DNA of 64,000 bases, taken from assembly GCF_029952955.1 (NCBI RefSeq), contig NZ_JASATX010000005.1, positions 1 through 64,000 on the forward strand, in the 5' to 3' direction. The position numbers were made by a program, and so were the translations under genes. Shown one piece after another: positions 9,857 to 18,888 of this stretch. Each line of letters opens with the position of its first letter. Position 1 is the first letter of the stretch. The notes under the pieces are model-generated. The model ran no database searches. It saw only the letters and a list, made by a program, of their open reading frames with translations, and had not been told where the DNA came from. Source of the stretch: Ruicaihuangia caeni (GTDB lineage: Bacteria > Actinomycetota > Actinomycetes > Actinomycetales > Microbacteriaceae).

Positions 9857-11083
9857 TTGTCCGCACCAGTGCCATCGACCTTCGAGCAGCCATGGTCTGT
9901 CGGGTTCCTCTCGAACCAGATCAAGGGCTGGATCGACAGGCTCGGCACCGCGTGGGTCGAAGGCGAGCTGACGCAGTGGGGCGTCTCGGGCGGCAACGTC
10001 TACGGCAAGCTCAAAGACCTCGAGGCCGACGCGACGGTCTCGTTCACTCTCTGGTCGTCGACCCGCGCGAAGCTCACCGAAGACTTCAAGCAGGGCGACC
10101 GGGTGATCGCACTCGTCAAGCCCAATTGGTGGGTCAAGGGCGGCTCGCTCACGATGCAGGTGCTGCAGTTGCGACACGTCGGGCTGGGCGACCTGCTCGA
10201 GCGCATCGAGCGCTTGAAGCGGCAATTGCAGTCGGAGGGTCTCTTCGACCCGGCCCGCAAGCGCCCGCTCCCCTTCCTTCCGAACCTCATCGGGCTCATC
10301 ACCGGCAAGGACTCGGATGCCGAGAAGGATGTGCTGCGGAATGCCCACCTCCGCTGGCCCTCCGTGCAGTTCCGCGTCGTGCACGCGGCGGTGCAGGGAG
10401 ACCGCTGCGTGAGCGAGGTGGCATCCGCGATCCGGAGACTCGATGCAGACCCGGAGGTCGACGTCATCATCGTGGCCCGCGGCGGAGGCGACTTCCAGAA
10501 CCTGCTCGGCTTCAGCGATGAGACGGTGGTGCGGGCAGCGGCGGAAGCGACGACGCCGATCGTGTCGGCGATCGGGCACGAAGCCGACCGGCCGCTGCTC
10601 GACGAGGTCGCCGATCTGCGCGCGTCGACTCCGACCGATGCCGCGAAGCGCGTCGTGCCCGATGTCGCCGAGGAGCTCTCGCGCATCCAGCAGGCGCGCG
10701 CCAGGATGCGTTCGCGCGTCACCTCATTCGTCGGCCACGAGATCGACCGCATCGGGCAGCTGCGGTCACGACCGGCCCTCGCATCCCACACCTGGCTGGT
10801 CGACTCGCGAGCCGAGGAGCTCACCCGGCTGGTGGCCCGAGGAACCGAGCTCATCGACTATCGCGTCGACCGTGCTGCCCAGCAGTTGGCCGATCTGCGT
10901 TCCCATCTCAGAGCGCTCAGTCCGAAACGCACTCTGGAGCGCGGCTACGCCATCGTGCAGGGTCCGGACGGCCGCGCGCTCCGCCATGTCGCCGAGGCAC
11001 CGGTCGGCACCGCGCTGCGCGTCACCGTGAGCGACGGAAGGCTGCACGCGACCGTCGATGCCGTTGACAGCGCCGATCGTTAG
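9857..11083 (+). CDS. xseA: Exodeoxyribonuclease VII large subunit
   Basis: A 408-aa catalytic subunit of ExoVII, which degrades single-stranded DNA in both directions. The N-terminal OB fold (about 10-105) includes WVEGELTQW. The catalytic domain carries [18 protein letters not shown] and [20 protein letters not shown], then a coiled-coil region and a terminal strand around LERGYAIVQ. The start is TTG 9857 with AGGAGAG upstream; the next in-frame starts would truncate the OB fold. It is followed by xseB after 10 bp. Confidence 0.95.
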   Translation: MSAPVPSTFEQPWSVGFLSNQIKGWIDRLGTAWVEGELTQWGVSGGNVYGKLKDLEADATVSFTLWSSTRAKLTEDFKQGDRVIALVKPNWWVKGGSLTMQVLQLRHVGLGDLLERIERLKRQLQSEGLFDPARKRPLPFLPNLIGLITGKDSDAEKDVLRNAHLRWPSVQFRVVHAAVQGDRCVSEVASAIRRLDADPEVDVIIVARGGGDFQNLLGFSDETVVRAAAEATTPIVSAIGHEADRPLLDEVADLRASTPTDAAKRVVPDVAEELSRIQQARARMRSRVTSFVGHEIDRIGQLRSRPALASHTWLVDSRAEELTRLVARGTELIDYRVDRAAQQLADLRSHLRALSPKRTLERGYAIVQGPDGRALRHVAEAPVGTALRVTVSDGRLHATVDAVDSADR

Positions 11084-11086
11084 GAT
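11081..11086 (+). promoter_or_regulatory. Possible internal leaderless -10 box for xseB
   Basis: TAGGAT seven bases before GTG 11094; its first three bases are the xseA stop codon. A TTGACA lies only 11 bases upstream, too close for a normal -35. This may be coincidence. Confidence 0.3.
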
Positions 11087-11093
11087 TGACCGC

Positions 11094-11303
11094 GTGGCAA
11101 CCGACGACCGTGACGTGGCAGAGCTGAGCTACGAAGATGCGCGCGACGAGCTCGTGCGCGTCGTCACCGAACTCGAGCAGGGCTCCGCCACGCTCGAGCA
11201 GTCCCTGTCGCTCTGGGAGCGCGGCGAGGCACTCGCCAACCGCTGCGAGGAATGGCTGATCGGCGCCAAGGAGCGTCTCGACGCGGCGCGCGCCGCCGAG
11301 TGA
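11094..11303 (+). CDS. xseB: Exodeoxyribonuclease VII small subunit
   Basis: A 69-aa helical small subunit that binds the XseA coiled coil. The family pattern [19 protein letters not shown]...[12 protein letters not shown] is clear. GTG 11094 is preferred over an earlier in-frame ATG inside xseA because the family starts here. TAGGAT lies seven bases upstream, overlapping the xseA stop codon, so a separate leaderless transcript within the operon is possible. Confidence 0.93.
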   Translation: MATDDRDVAELSYEDARDELVRVVTELEQGSATLEQSLSLWERGEALANRCEEWLIGAKERLDAARAAE

Positions 11304-11307
11304 ACCA

Positions 11308-11970
11308 GTGAGCGCCAAGCAGCGTCCGCAACAGCCGAACATCGTCGCCGAGCTCGGCAGGCCGGAGACCCCCGAGGAGACTGCCGCGCGCAAGGCAGAG
11401 CGGTCGCGCCTCCACCGCGCAGCTCAGACGCCGCGCAACCTCATCGCGGCGACACTCGCCTCGTTCGGCATCGTGCTGGTCCTCGTGCTGGTGGTTGCGC
11501 GACCGAATGTCGCGCATCACCCATCGGTCGACTACCAGGCTGTCGCGGCTGCGGCCTCGCCCGCGGTCGAAGCACTGCCCGATGCTCCCCCTGCCCTGGT
11601 CGTTCCTGAGACACCGCCGGGGTGGAGCGCGAACCGAGCCGAGCTCGTGCAGGGCAGCAACCGCGACGCGCGCATCTGGTACCTGGGGCTCATCACCGCC
11701 GATGACGACTACATCGCTGTGCAACAGACCATTGGCGAAGACGAGACGTGGCTCGCGGCGACGATCGGCAAGACGCTCGCCACCGGCACCGAGAGGATCG
11801 CGGGCCTCGAGTGGACCGTTATCGACCGTCGCGGCCAGCGCGACACCGGCAACTTCGAGTACGTCATGTGGACCGAGACCGATTCGGGCCCGCTCGTATT
11901 GAACGGCACGGCTTCAGACGGCGAGTTCAAGGCGATCGCTGAGCAAGCGGGCCGCCAACTCAGCGGCTGA
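11308..11970 (+). CDS. DUF4245 single-pass membrane protein
   Basis: A 220-aa protein. A charged cytosolic N-terminus of about 45 residues is followed by one TM helix (about 48-68) and an extracytoplasmic domain. That domain contains the family-typical TPPGWSANRAEL, WYLGLITADDDYIAVQQ and GLEWTVIDRRG blocks. DUF4245 proteins accompany xseAB/fum loci in actinobacteria; their function is unknown. It starts five bases after xseB with GTG and probably belongs to the same operon. Confidence 0.85.
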   Translation: MSAKQRPQQPNIVAELGRPETPEETAARKAERSRLHRAAQTPRNLIAATLASFGIVLVLVLVVARPNVAHHPSVDYQAVAAAASPAVEALPDAPPALVVPETPPGWSANRAELVQGSNRDARIWYLGLITADDDYIAVQQTIGEDETWLAATIGKTLATGTERIAGLEWTVIDRRGQRDTGNFEYVMWTETDSGPLVLNGTASDGEFKAIAEQAGRQLSG

Positions 11971-12018
11971 CACGCCCGCCGGTTCGGCAGCGCGTCGCTG
12001 GGCCGGCACTGACACGGA

Positions 12019-12099
12019 GCACCGCACACTCAGCACCAGGCACCAGCACCAGCACCAGCACCGAGAGCTCCACAAAGCACCAAGCAACAGAGCACCAGC
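12019..12099 (+). repeat. Degenerate CACCAG tandem repeat upstream of carbonic anhydrase
   Basis: The 5' flank of the carbonic anhydrase gene is built of imperfect CACCAG hexamers. The densest run is 12034-12062, with looser CACCAA, CAACAG and CACCAG units to about 12099. It is noncoding, purine/C-rich and ends 33 bases before the ATG. It may be a slippage product in the leader, or an unstructured leader. No protein-binding palindrome is seen. Confidence 0.6.
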
Positions 12100-12131
12100 G
12101 TTCGACCCCACACCAACATCGAAGGAGCCTG

Positions 12132-12821
12132 ATGGCCGCGAAGACCGCGACACAGACGACGATGACGCCGGCAGCAGCATGGAACGAGTTGCTCAGCGGC
12201 AACGACCGATTCGTGAGCGGCAAGCCGCGGCATCCGCACCAGGACTCCGAACGACGTGACGAGCTCGGCAACAAGCAGGAGCCCATCGCCGCGCTCTTCG
12301 GCTGCAGCGACTCGCGCCTCGCGGCCGAGATCATCTTCGACCTCGGTCTCGGCGATCTCTTCGTCATCAGAAACGCCGGCCAGGTGCTCGGCGACTCAGT
12401 GCTCGGCTCGATCGAGTACGCCGTCGCGATCCTCAAGGTGCCGCTCATCATCGTGCTCGGCCACGACCAGTGCGGCGCGGTCGCTGCGGCGATCGCTTCG
12501 GCCGGTGCGGATGCGGCACCGCTGCCCCCGCACATCGCGCAGCTCATCGACCCGATCGTTCCCGCCGTACGTCGAGTCGCGAAGAACTCAGCGCTCCCGG
12601 TCGCACGCGTCGACGCGCAGGAGGTCGGCAGGGAGCACCTTAAGGACACGGTGCGCGAACTGCTCGAGCGATCGCCATTGATCGCCGATGCAGTCGCCGC
12701 CGGTACGCTGGCCGTGGCAGCCGTGAACTACCGGCTGGTCGAGGGTCGCGCGGTCCCCCACTTCGTCGTCGGCGAGATCGACGCGTCAACCCCTGAGCAG
12801 GAGAAGGAAGCAGAGCAGTGA
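12132..12821 (+). CDS. Beta-class carbonic anhydrase
   Basis: A 229-aa zinc enzyme that interconverts CO2 and bicarbonate. Zinc ligands and active-site residues are visible: CSDSRLA (Cys, Asp, Arg at about 57-63) and GHDQCGAV (His, Cys at about 113-120), with RNAGQV between them. The ATG is preceded by AAGGAG. Its stop overlaps the fumC start by four bases (GTGA), so bicarbonate supply and the TCA enzyme are translated together. Confidence 0.93.
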   Translation: MAAKTATQTTMTPAAAWNELLSGNDRFVSGKPRHPHQDSERRDELGNKQEPIAALFGCSDSRLAAEIIFDLGLGDLFVIRNAGQVLGDSVLGSIEYAVAILKVPLIIVLGHDQCGAVAAAIASAGADAAPLPPHIAQLIDPIVPAVRRVAKNSALPVARVDAQEVGREHLKDTVRELLERSPLIADAVAAGTLAVAAVNYRLVEGRAVPHFVVGEIDASTPEQEKEAEQ

Positions 12822-14221
12822 GCACTTCGGCGCAGACCGAGTACCGCATCGAGCACGACACCATGGGCGAGGTCCGGGTTCCGGCCTCCGCGCTGTATCG
12901 CGCACAGACCCAGCGTGCCGTCGAGAACTTCCCGATCTCGGGCAGCGGGCTCGAGCCCGCCCAGATCGTCGCGCTGGCACGCGTGAAGCGGGCCGCCGCG
13001 ATCGTGAACGGCGAGCTCGGCATCATCAAGCCCGAGGTGTCGAAGGCGATCGTCGCCGCAGCCGACACCATCATCAACGGATCGCACCACGACCAGTTCC
13101 CGGTCGACACCTACCAGACCGGTTCGGGCACCTCGTCGAACATGAACATGAACGAGGTGCTGTCGACGCTCGCGACCGAGATCGCCGGCGCGACCGTGCA
13201 CCCGAACGACCACGTGAACGCCTCGCAGTCGTCGAACGACGTGTTCCCTACCTCGGTGCACGTGGCCGTCACCGACGCACTGCTGCGCGACCTGGTTCCC
13301 GCGCTCGAGCACCTCGCAGAGTCCTTCGAAGAGAAGGCCGAGCTCTGGAAGGATGCCGTCAAGGCCGGCCGCACCCACCTCATGGACGCCACTCCGGTCA
13401 CCCTGGGCCAGGAGTTCGGCGGCTACGCGCGCCAGGTGCGACTGGGCATCGAGCGCGTGCAGAGCACCATCGCCCGCGTGGCCGAGGTGCCCCTCGGTGG
13501 CACGGCGACCGGCACCGGCATCAACACGCCGCTCGGCTTCCCGCAGAAGGTGATCGCGGTGCTGGCCGAGAACTCGGGCCTGCCGATCACCGAGGCCGAG
13601 GACCACTTCGAGGCGCAGGGTGCTCGCGACGGCCTGGTCGAGGCATCCGGCGCGCTCCGCACCATCGCGGTCTCGCTCACGAAGATCAACAACGACCTCC
13701 GCTGGATGGGCTCGGGACCGAACACCGGCCTCGCCGAGCTGCACATCCCCGACCTGCAGCCCGGCTCGTCGATCATGCCCGGCAAGGTGAACCCGGTCGT
13801 CCCCGAGGCAGTGCTCATGGTGTGCGCACGAGTCATCGGCAACGACGCGACCATCGCCTGGGCGGGCGCCTCGGGTTCGTTCGAACTCAACGTCGCGATC
13901 CCGGTCATGGGCACCGCGCTGCTCGAGTCGATCCGTCTGCTCGCGAACTCGAGCCGCGTGCTCGCTGACAAGACCGTGAAGGGCCTCGAGGCGAACCTCG
14001 ACCGCGCCCGCGCCATGGCCGAGTCGTCGCCGTCGATCGTGACGCCGCTGAACAAGATCATCGGCTACGAGAACGCCGCGAAGATCGCCAAGCACTCGGT
14101 CGCGAAGGGAATCACGGTTCGCGAGGCGACGATCGAGCTCGGCTTCGTCGAGCGCGGCGAGATCACGGAGGAGCAGCTCGACTCGGCACTCGATGTGCTG
14201 AGCATGACGCACCCCAGCTGA
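12818..14221 (+). CDS. fumC: Class II fumarate hydratase
   Basis: A 467-aa iron-independent fumarase that converts fumarate to L-malate in the TCA cycle. Signature blocks are [12 protein letters not shown] (about 107-118), [14 protein letters not shown], and the superfamily loop [16 protein letters not shown] (about 315-330). The GTG start overlaps the carbonic anhydrase stop. A strong 15-bp hairpin follows 28 bases after the stop. Confidence 0.97.
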   Translation: MSTSAQTEYRIEHDTMGEVRVPASALYRAQTQRAVENFPISGSGLEPAQIVALARVKRAAAIVNGELGIIKPEVSKAIVAAADTIINGSHHDQFPVDTYQTGSGTSSNMNMNEVLSTLATEIAGATVHPNDHVNASQSSNDVFPTSVHVAVTDALLRDLVPALEHLAESFEEKAELWKDAVKAGRTHLMDATPVTLGQEFGGYARQVRLGIERVQSTIARVAEVPLGGTATGTGINTPLGFPQKVIAVLAENSGLPITEAEDHFEAQGARDGLVEASGALRTIAVSLTKINNDLRWMGSGPNTGLAELHIPDLQPGSSIMPGKVNPVVPEAVLMVCARVIGNDATIAWAGASGSFELNVAIPVMGTALLESIRLLANSSRVLADKTVKGLEANLDRARAMAESSPSIVTPLNKIIGYENAAKIAKHSVAKGITVREATIELGFVERGEITEEQLDSALDVLSMTHPS

Positions 14222-14248
14222 CCTCACACCACAGCTGACCTCACCCCA

Positions 14249-14284
14249 GACGAGGGGCGGATGCCACAGCATCCGCCCCTCGTC
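14249..14284 (+). terminator. Strong terminator hairpin after fumC
   Basis: A perfect 15-bp stem (14249-14263 with 14270-14284) and 6-nt loop, followed by TCGTTT. The stem arms contain the GGATGC/GCATCC pair discussed as an over-represented motif. Position and strength support a Rho-independent terminator for the carbonic anhydrase-fumC operon. Confidence 0.8.
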
Positions 14285-14303
14285 TCGTTTCACCCCCAAT
14301 GGC

Positions 14304-14366
14304 CCGCGAGACTACGCAAATGAGCACTCCGCAACGGGGCTGCTGGTCATTCGCGTAGTCTCGCGG
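14304..14366. repeat. Dispersed intergenic palindrome, copy 1
   Basis: The left arm CCGCGAGACTACGCAAATGA (14304-14323) and right arm TCATTCGCGTAGTCTCGCGG (14347-14366) are inverted repeats with one mismatch, around about 23 bases of unrelated spacer. The same arm sequence recurs at 59689-59743 and 60741-60799. This copy lies between the convergent fumC and PhoH genes, just beyond the fumC terminator. There is no U-tract. Confidence 0.85.
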
Positions 14367-14379
14367 CTCGTGCCAGGAG

Positions 14380-15738
14380 TCAGCGGGCTGGGGCACCGCC
14401 TTCGAGCAAGTCGGTCACGAGGGCGGCGATCGCGCTGCGCTCAGACCTGGTGAGCGTGATGTGTGCGAAGAGCGGGTGCCCCTTGAGCGCTTCGATCACC
14501 GAGTGGATGCCGTCGTGGCGCCCGACGCGCAGGTTGTCGCGCTGCGCGACATCGTGCGTGAGCACCACGCGCGAGTTCTGCCCGATTCGGCTGAGCATCG
14601 TCAGCAGCACGTTGCGTTCGAGCGATTGCGCCTCGTCGACGATCACGAACGCGTCGTGCAGCGAGCGTCCGCGGATGTGCGTGAGCGGCAGCACCTCGAG
14701 GATGCCGCGCTCCACGACCTCATCCAGTACGTTCTCGCTGACCACCGCCCCGAGGGTGTCGAACACGGCCTGCGCCCACGGGTTCATCTTCTCGGCATGG
14801 TCTCCGGGCAGGTAGCCGAGTTCTTGCCCCCCGACCGCGTACAGCGGCCGGAAGACCATGATCTTGCGGTGCTGCTGACGCTCAAGCACTGCCTCGAGCC
14901 CTGCGCAGAGCGCAAGCGCCGACTTGCCAGTGCCAGCGCGACCGCCGATGGAGAGGATGCCGATCTCGGGGTCGAGCAGCAGGTCGATCGCGAGCCGCTG
15001 CTCAGCCGACCGTCCGTGCAGCCCGAACACGTCGCGATCACCTCGCACGAGCGAGATCGCGCCGCCGTGCGCGACGCGGCCGAGCGCCGAGCCACGCTCG
15101 GACTGCAGCACGAGCCCCGTGTTGACCGGCAGCTCGGCGGCTGCGGGCACCTCGAGTCGTTCGTGCTCGTACAGGCCGGCCATCTCGTCGCCGCTGAGCG
15201 AGAGTTCCGCCTGCCCCGTCCACCCGGAGTCGACTGCCTGCTCGGCCCGGTACTCCTCGGCGGCGAGCCCGATCGACGCTGCCTTGACACGCATCGGCAT
15301 GTCTTTCGACACCACGGTCACGGCGAGTCCGTCGCCGGCGAGGTTCATGGCGACCGCCAGGATGCGCGAGTCGTTGTCGCCGAGCTGCAATCCGCTCGGC
15401 AGCACCGCCTGGTTCGAGTGGTTCAGTTCCACCCGGATCGAACCGCCGAGCTCGCCGACCGGAATCGGGAAGTCGAGCCGTTCGTGCTGCACGCGCAGCT
15501 CATCGAGATTGCGAAGGGCGCGCCTGGCGAAGTACCCGAGCTCCGGGTCGTGCCGTTTGCCCTCGAGTTCGGCGATCACGACGACCGGCAGCACGACCGC
15601 GTGCTCCGCGAAGCGGAACATCGCATCGGGATCGCTCAGCAGCACCGAAGTATCGAGCACGTAGGTTCGCTCGGTCGTACGGGCGTTCGGCTTCCCCGCC
15701 GTTCCCGTCTGCCGTTGGGGGGTGTTGGTGTCGACCAT
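14380..15738 (-). CDS. PhoH2-type protein: PIN domain plus PhoH ATPase
   Basis: A 452-aa two-domain protein. The N-terminal PIN-like RNase domain (about 25-150) has [21 protein letters not shown] and [10 protein letters not shown] acidic residues. The PhoH helicase/ATPase domain (about 240-445) has Walker [15 protein letters not shown] and Walker [10 protein letters not shown]. Such PhoH2 proteins unwind and cleave RNA. ATG 15738 is preferred over the in-frame GTG six bases upstream because GGAG stands five bases before it. No upstream antitoxin-like small ORF is evident. Confidence 0.9.
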   Translation of the reverse strand: MVDTNTPQRQTGTAGKPNARTTERTYVLDTSVLLSDPDAMFRFAEHAVVLPVVVIAELEGKRHDPELGYFARRALRNLDELRVQHERLDFPIPVGELGGSIRVELNHSNQAVLPSGLQLGDNDSRILAVAMNLAGDGLAVTVVSKDMPMRVKAASIGLAAEEYRAEQAVDSGWTGQAELSLSGDEMAGLYEHERLEVPAAAELPVNTGLVLQSERGSALGRVAHGGAISLVRGDRDVFGLHGRSAEQRLAIDLLLDPEIGILSIGGRAGTGKSALALCAGLEAVLERQQHRKIMVFRPLYAVGGQELGYLPGDHAEKMNPWAQAVFDTLGAVVSENVLDEVVERGILEVLPLTHIRGRSLHDAFVIVDEAQSLERNVLLTMLSRIGQNSRVVLTHDVAQRDNLRVGRHDGIHSVIEALKGHPLFAHITLTRSERSAIAALVTDLLEGGAPAR

Positions 15739-15990
15739 GGCCACTCCATCCCCGGGCGCGATCCACCCGGATCCAGTCTCGTGACGGCCGTCGGTCGCGG
15801 AACGATCGTGTGGCCGTCCCGACCAGGCGCGGCGCCTGATGGCTTGAAACTACGTGGCGCGACCGCGCTCGTCCCTGCGCGACACACCGCTGAACGGTGA
15901 CGGTCAGGTGAACGGCACGATGCGGAGCCGAGCACGCCAAGCGCGCCGAGCGGAGAGGCGTGCCGGATGCCGCGGCGCGACGCCCCGGAA

Positions 15991-16776
15991 CTACGACCCG
16001 TAGCGCCGGTCGCGGCCGCCGTAGTCGCGCAGCGCCCGGAGGAAGTCGATCTCGCGCAGGTCAGGGCCGAGCGCCTCCATAAAGTACAGCTCGCTGTGCG
16101 CGCTCTGCCACAGCATGAAGTCGCTCAGCCGCTGCTCGCCGGAGGTGCGGATGATCAGATCGAGCTCCGGCTGGCCGCTCGTGTAGAGGTGCTCGCCGAT
16201 GTTCTCCGGGGTGAGGAGCTCGCCGAGGTCGTCGAGGGTGCCGCCCTGCGCGCTGTGCTCGTCGATGATGCTGTGCACAGCATCCGAGATCTCGCGCCGA
16301 CCGCCGTAGCCGACCGCCAAGTTCACGTGGAGCCCGCGGTTGCCGGCGGTGCGAGCCTCAGCCGCCTCGAGCGCCTCGACCAGCGGTGTGGGCAGTCCCT
16401 CCGCTCGGCCGACGTGCTTGATCCGCCAATCTCTTGTGCGCGACAACTCGTCAGCAAGGTCGCCGATGATGTCGAACAGTTGGCGGAGCTCCTCGGGATC
16501 GCGGTGCGACAGATTGTCGCTCGACAGCAGATACAGCGTCGCCACCTTGATACCGAGCTCGTCGCACCACGACAGGAATTCGCGCACCTTCTCGGCGCCC
16601 GCGCGGTGCCCGTGCGCAGCGGTCTCGAGCAGTCGCTGCTTCGCCCATCGCCTGTTGCCGTCAATGATCATCGCGACGTGGCGCGGCAGCCTCAATCCGG
16701 CGAGTTCCCGGCGAAGACGGCGGGAGTACAGGCCGTAAAGGAAACCGCGACCCACAGCCGACCTGCGATTCTGCAC
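15991..16776 (-). CDS. uppS: Cis-prenyltransferase (isoprenyl / undecaprenyl diphosphate synthase)
   Basis: A 261-aa enzyme that condenses IPP units onto an allylic diphosphate to make the polyprenyl carrier lipid for wall synthesis. Motif I is HVAMIIDGNRRWAKQ with catalytic Asp and Arg (about 33-47). The C-terminal signature is LDLIIRTSGEQRLSDF followed by WQSAHSELYF. Actinobacteria carry short-chain and long-chain paralogues; which one this is cannot be told from sequence alone. Start GTG 16776 is supported by TAACGT six bases upstream. Confidence 0.93.
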   Translation of the reverse strand: MQNRRSAVGRGFLYGLYSRRLRRELAGLRLPRHVAMIIDGNRRWAKQRLLETAAHGHRAGAEKVREFLSWCDELGIKVATLYLLSSDNLSHRDPEELRQLFDIIGDLADELSRTRDWRIKHVGRAEGLPTPLVEALEAAEARTAGNRGLHVNLAVGYGGRREISDAVHSIIDEHSAQGGTLDDLGELLTPENIGEHLYTSGQPELDLIIRTSGEQRLSDFMLWQSAHSELYFMEALGPDLREIDFLRALRDYGGRDRRYGS

Positions 16777-16782
16777 GGTGCC

Positions 16783-16788
16783 ACGTTA
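16783..16788 (-). promoter_or_regulatory. Leaderless -10 box of uppS
   Basis: TAACGT on the minus strand lies six bases before GTG 16776. It shares a 61-bp divergent region with the -10 box of the hemolysin-III gene. Confidence 0.5.
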
Positions 16789-16825
16789 TCGGAATCGCTC
16801 ACAGCTTGCCGTTGCACACCGCTCG

Positions 16826-16831
16826 TATCAT
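16826..16831 (+). promoter_or_regulatory. Leaderless -10 box of the hemolysin-III-like gene
   Basis: TATCAT lies six bases before ATG 16838, and no Shine-Dalgarno is present. It excludes a longer in-frame start near 16778. Confidence 0.5.
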
Positions 16832-16837
16832 GGCGAA

Positions 16838-17596
16838 ATGGCGCGACCGGAATCGACCTCCCCCTCCGGCCTCGACGAGGGCGTTGAGGGGCTCGAGATG
16901 CCCAAGCTCCCCCTGCTCGACGACTCGGTCGAGCATCACGCGCAACCACCGACCGAGGTGAAGCCGACGTGGCGTGGCTGGATCCACGCAGGCATCCTCC
17001 CCGTGGTCATCGCCTGCGGCGTCGTACTGGTCGTACTGGCAGATGGAGCCGCGGCGAAGTGGGGGTCCGCGGTGTTCTTCTCGGCATCGCTGCTGCTGTT
17101 CGGGTTGTCAGCGACGTACCACCGCTTCGACTGGAAGCCACGCGCGAAGCGCATTCTGAAGCGCATCGACCACGCGAACATCATGCTGCTCATCGCGGGC
17201 ACGTACACGCCGATCTCGCTGCTGGCGCTTCCGCCGTCGAAGGGCGTCGTGCTGCTCATCGCCGTGTGGACGGGCGCCCTGCTCGGCATCGGGTTCCGAA
17301 TGTTCTGGCTCAACGCGCCCCGCTGGATCTACGTTCCGCTCTACCTCCTGCTCGGATGGGCAGCGGTCATGTACCTCTACGACCTCATGCTCGCGAATGT
17401 CGCCATGATGGTGCTCGTCATCGCCGGTGGTCTGCTGTACTCGGTCGGTGCCGTGGTGTACGCGCTGAAGCGTCCGAACCCCGTGCCGGGCGTCTTCGGC
17501 TTCCACGAGATCTTCCACATCTTCACGGTGCTGGCGTTCCTCTGCCACTGGACCGCGATTCTGCTGATCGCGATCCATCCGCCGCTGTTCCAGTAG
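16838..17596 (+). CDS. trhA: Hemolysin III / TrhA (PAQR) family membrane protein
   Basis: A 252-aa protein with about 45 polar N-terminal residues and seven hydrophobic helices. PAQR-type residues are present: SATYHRFDW (about 87-95), KRIDHANIMLLIAGTYTP (about 105-122), and the C-terminal GFHEIFHIFTVLAFLCHW with paired His for zinc. Family members affect membrane fluidity or act as putative hydrolases; haemolysis itself is poorly supported. It is divergent from uppS with facing leaderless promoters. Confidence 0.9.
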   Translation: MARPESTSPSGLDEGVEGLEMPKLPLLDDSVEHHAQPPTEVKPTWRGWIHAGILPVVIACGVVLVVLADGAAAKWGSAVFFSASLLLFGLSATYHRFDWKPRAKRILKRIDHANIMLLIAGTYTPISLLALPPSKGVVLLIAVWTGALLGIGFRMFWLNAPRWIYVPLYLLLGWAAVMYLYDLMLANVAMMVLVIAGGLLYSVGAVVYALKRPNPVPGVFGFHEIFHIFTVLAFLCHWTAILLIAIHPPLFQ

Positions 17597-17663
17597 GCAA
17601 CCGCGCGACTGCGCGGCCGCGGCCGCGCACCCCTGAGGGCGCGGAAGCCGCTGAAGCTCGGTA

Positions 17664-17954
17664 CTAGGGACGCGTCGGCGGCTCGTCGTCGGATGCCGCG
17701 GCATCCGCACCGCCGAGCTCATCGTCCCCTGCGAGCGGGCCTGCCTCACCCGCCTGCTCCGCCTCGTACTCGGCGCGGAGCCTCTCGCGGATCTCGGCGC
17801 GCTGGTTGGTGCGACGCACTCGGCGCGCCATGTCGACGATGAGCAGTACGACGGCCGCCATGACCGCGAAGGTGACGAGGAAGCCGATCACACCCGGAGT
17901 GACGTCTTCTTCTCGCACCTCGGCGAACAGCACGGTCGCAGTGAGCGGGCTCAT
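17664..17954 (-). CDS. Small single-pass membrane protein after mca
   Basis: A 96-aa protein with a short extracytoplasmic N-terminus, one TM helix (about 21-41) and a basic then acidic cytosolic tail. The ATG overlaps the mca stop by four bases (ATGA), so it is coupled to mca. It is commonly found beside mca in actinobacteria, from memory; no function is known. The tail coding sequence holds the 16-bp palindrome GGATGCCGCGGCATCC (17691-17706). Confidence 0.75.
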   Translation of the reverse strand: MSPLTATVLFAEVREEDVTPGVIGFLVTFAVMAAVVLLIVDMARRVRRTNQRAEIRERLRAEYEAEQAGEAGPLAGDDELGGADAAASDDEPPTRP

Positions 17955-18832
17955 GCCTGCTCCTCCTCGTCATCGATGCCCGCGAACAGGTCGCTCTCGG
18001 GCAGGTCGGAGTGCACGCGCGAGTGCGCGAGCTCGTAGTCCTCGGTCGGCCACGCCTCGCGCAGCAGATGGTTCGGCCAGAAGAAGAAGGGGCTCTCGGG
18101 CGACACCTGGCTCGCGTGCGCCCGGAGCGCAGCATCCCTCGCCTCGAAGAACTCGCCGCACGGTACGCGCGTCGTGGCCGTGTCGACCCGTTCGCCGATC
18201 CACTCGATGATGCGGTGCAGCTCTGACGTGAGCGGCGAATCCGGCTCGCGCTCGAGCATCAGGTCGTACACCGCGCGAGCGCGCGAGGGGTTGAATGCGC
18301 GGTCGTAGTAGAACTTCTTGATCTCCCAGGGCTCGCCCGCCTCGGGGTAGGCACCGCTGTCGCCCGAGAGGTTCCACGCCGCCATCGCCACCTCGTGGGT
18401 GCGGATGTGGTCCGGATGCGGGTAGCCGCCGTTCTCGTCATAGCTGACGATCACGTGGGGGCGCACCTCGCGCACCAGGCGCACCAGCGGCTCGGCGGAG
18501 AGCTCGACCGGCACGGTCGCGAACGATCCGGGCGGAAGCGGTTCGTCTGGTCCCGGCAGCCCGCTGTCTTCGTAGCCGAGCCATCGGTGCTCGATCCCGA
18601 GAGCCTCTTGGGCTGCCCGCATCTCCTCCCGGCGCAGCCCACCCATGTCGCGCTCGGCCTGCGCTCTGGCCTGGTCGCCCAACTGCTCGTTCAGCACGCT
18701 CCCGCGCTCGCCCCCGGTGCAGCTCACCACGATGACCCGCGCTCCGCGGCTCGCATAGTACGCGCTCGTCGCCGCGCCCTTGCTCGACTCGTCGTCGGGA
18801 TGCGCGTGGATGGCGAGCAATCGCAGGGTCAC
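17951..18832 (-). CDS. mca: Mycothiol S-conjugate amidase
   Basis: A 293-aa zinc amidase of the LmbE/PIG-L family that cleaves mycothiol S-conjugates in electrophile detoxification. The metal-binding AHPDDE motif is at about 10-15, the second His motif GGYPHPDH at about 135-142, and CTGGERGS near 39-46. Mca is preferred over the paralogue MshB because of the YEDSGLPG and WPTEDYELAHS-type C-terminal regions and the length. GTG 18832 has GAGGAG seven bases upstream. Its presence implies a mycothiol-producing actinobacterium. Confidence 0.92.
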   Translation of the reverse strand: MTLRLLAIHAHPDDESSKGAATSAYYASRGARVIVVSCTGGERGSVLNEQLGDQARAQAERDMGGLRREEMRAAQEALGIEHRWLGYEDSGLPGPDEPLPPGSFATVPVELSAEPLVRLVREVRPHVIVSYDENGGYPHPDHIRTHEVAMAAWNLSGDSGAYPEAGEPWEIKKFYYDRAFNPSRARAVYDLMLEREPDSPLTSELHRIIEWIGERVDTATTRVPCGEFFEARDAALRAHASQVSPESPFFFWPNHLLREAWPTEDYELAHSRVHSDLPESDLFAGIDDEEEQA

Positions 18833-18888
18833 AGAACTCCTCAGCCAGTCGGAATAGCCTTGTTCAAGACTAATCGCGAGGAGTGTGC

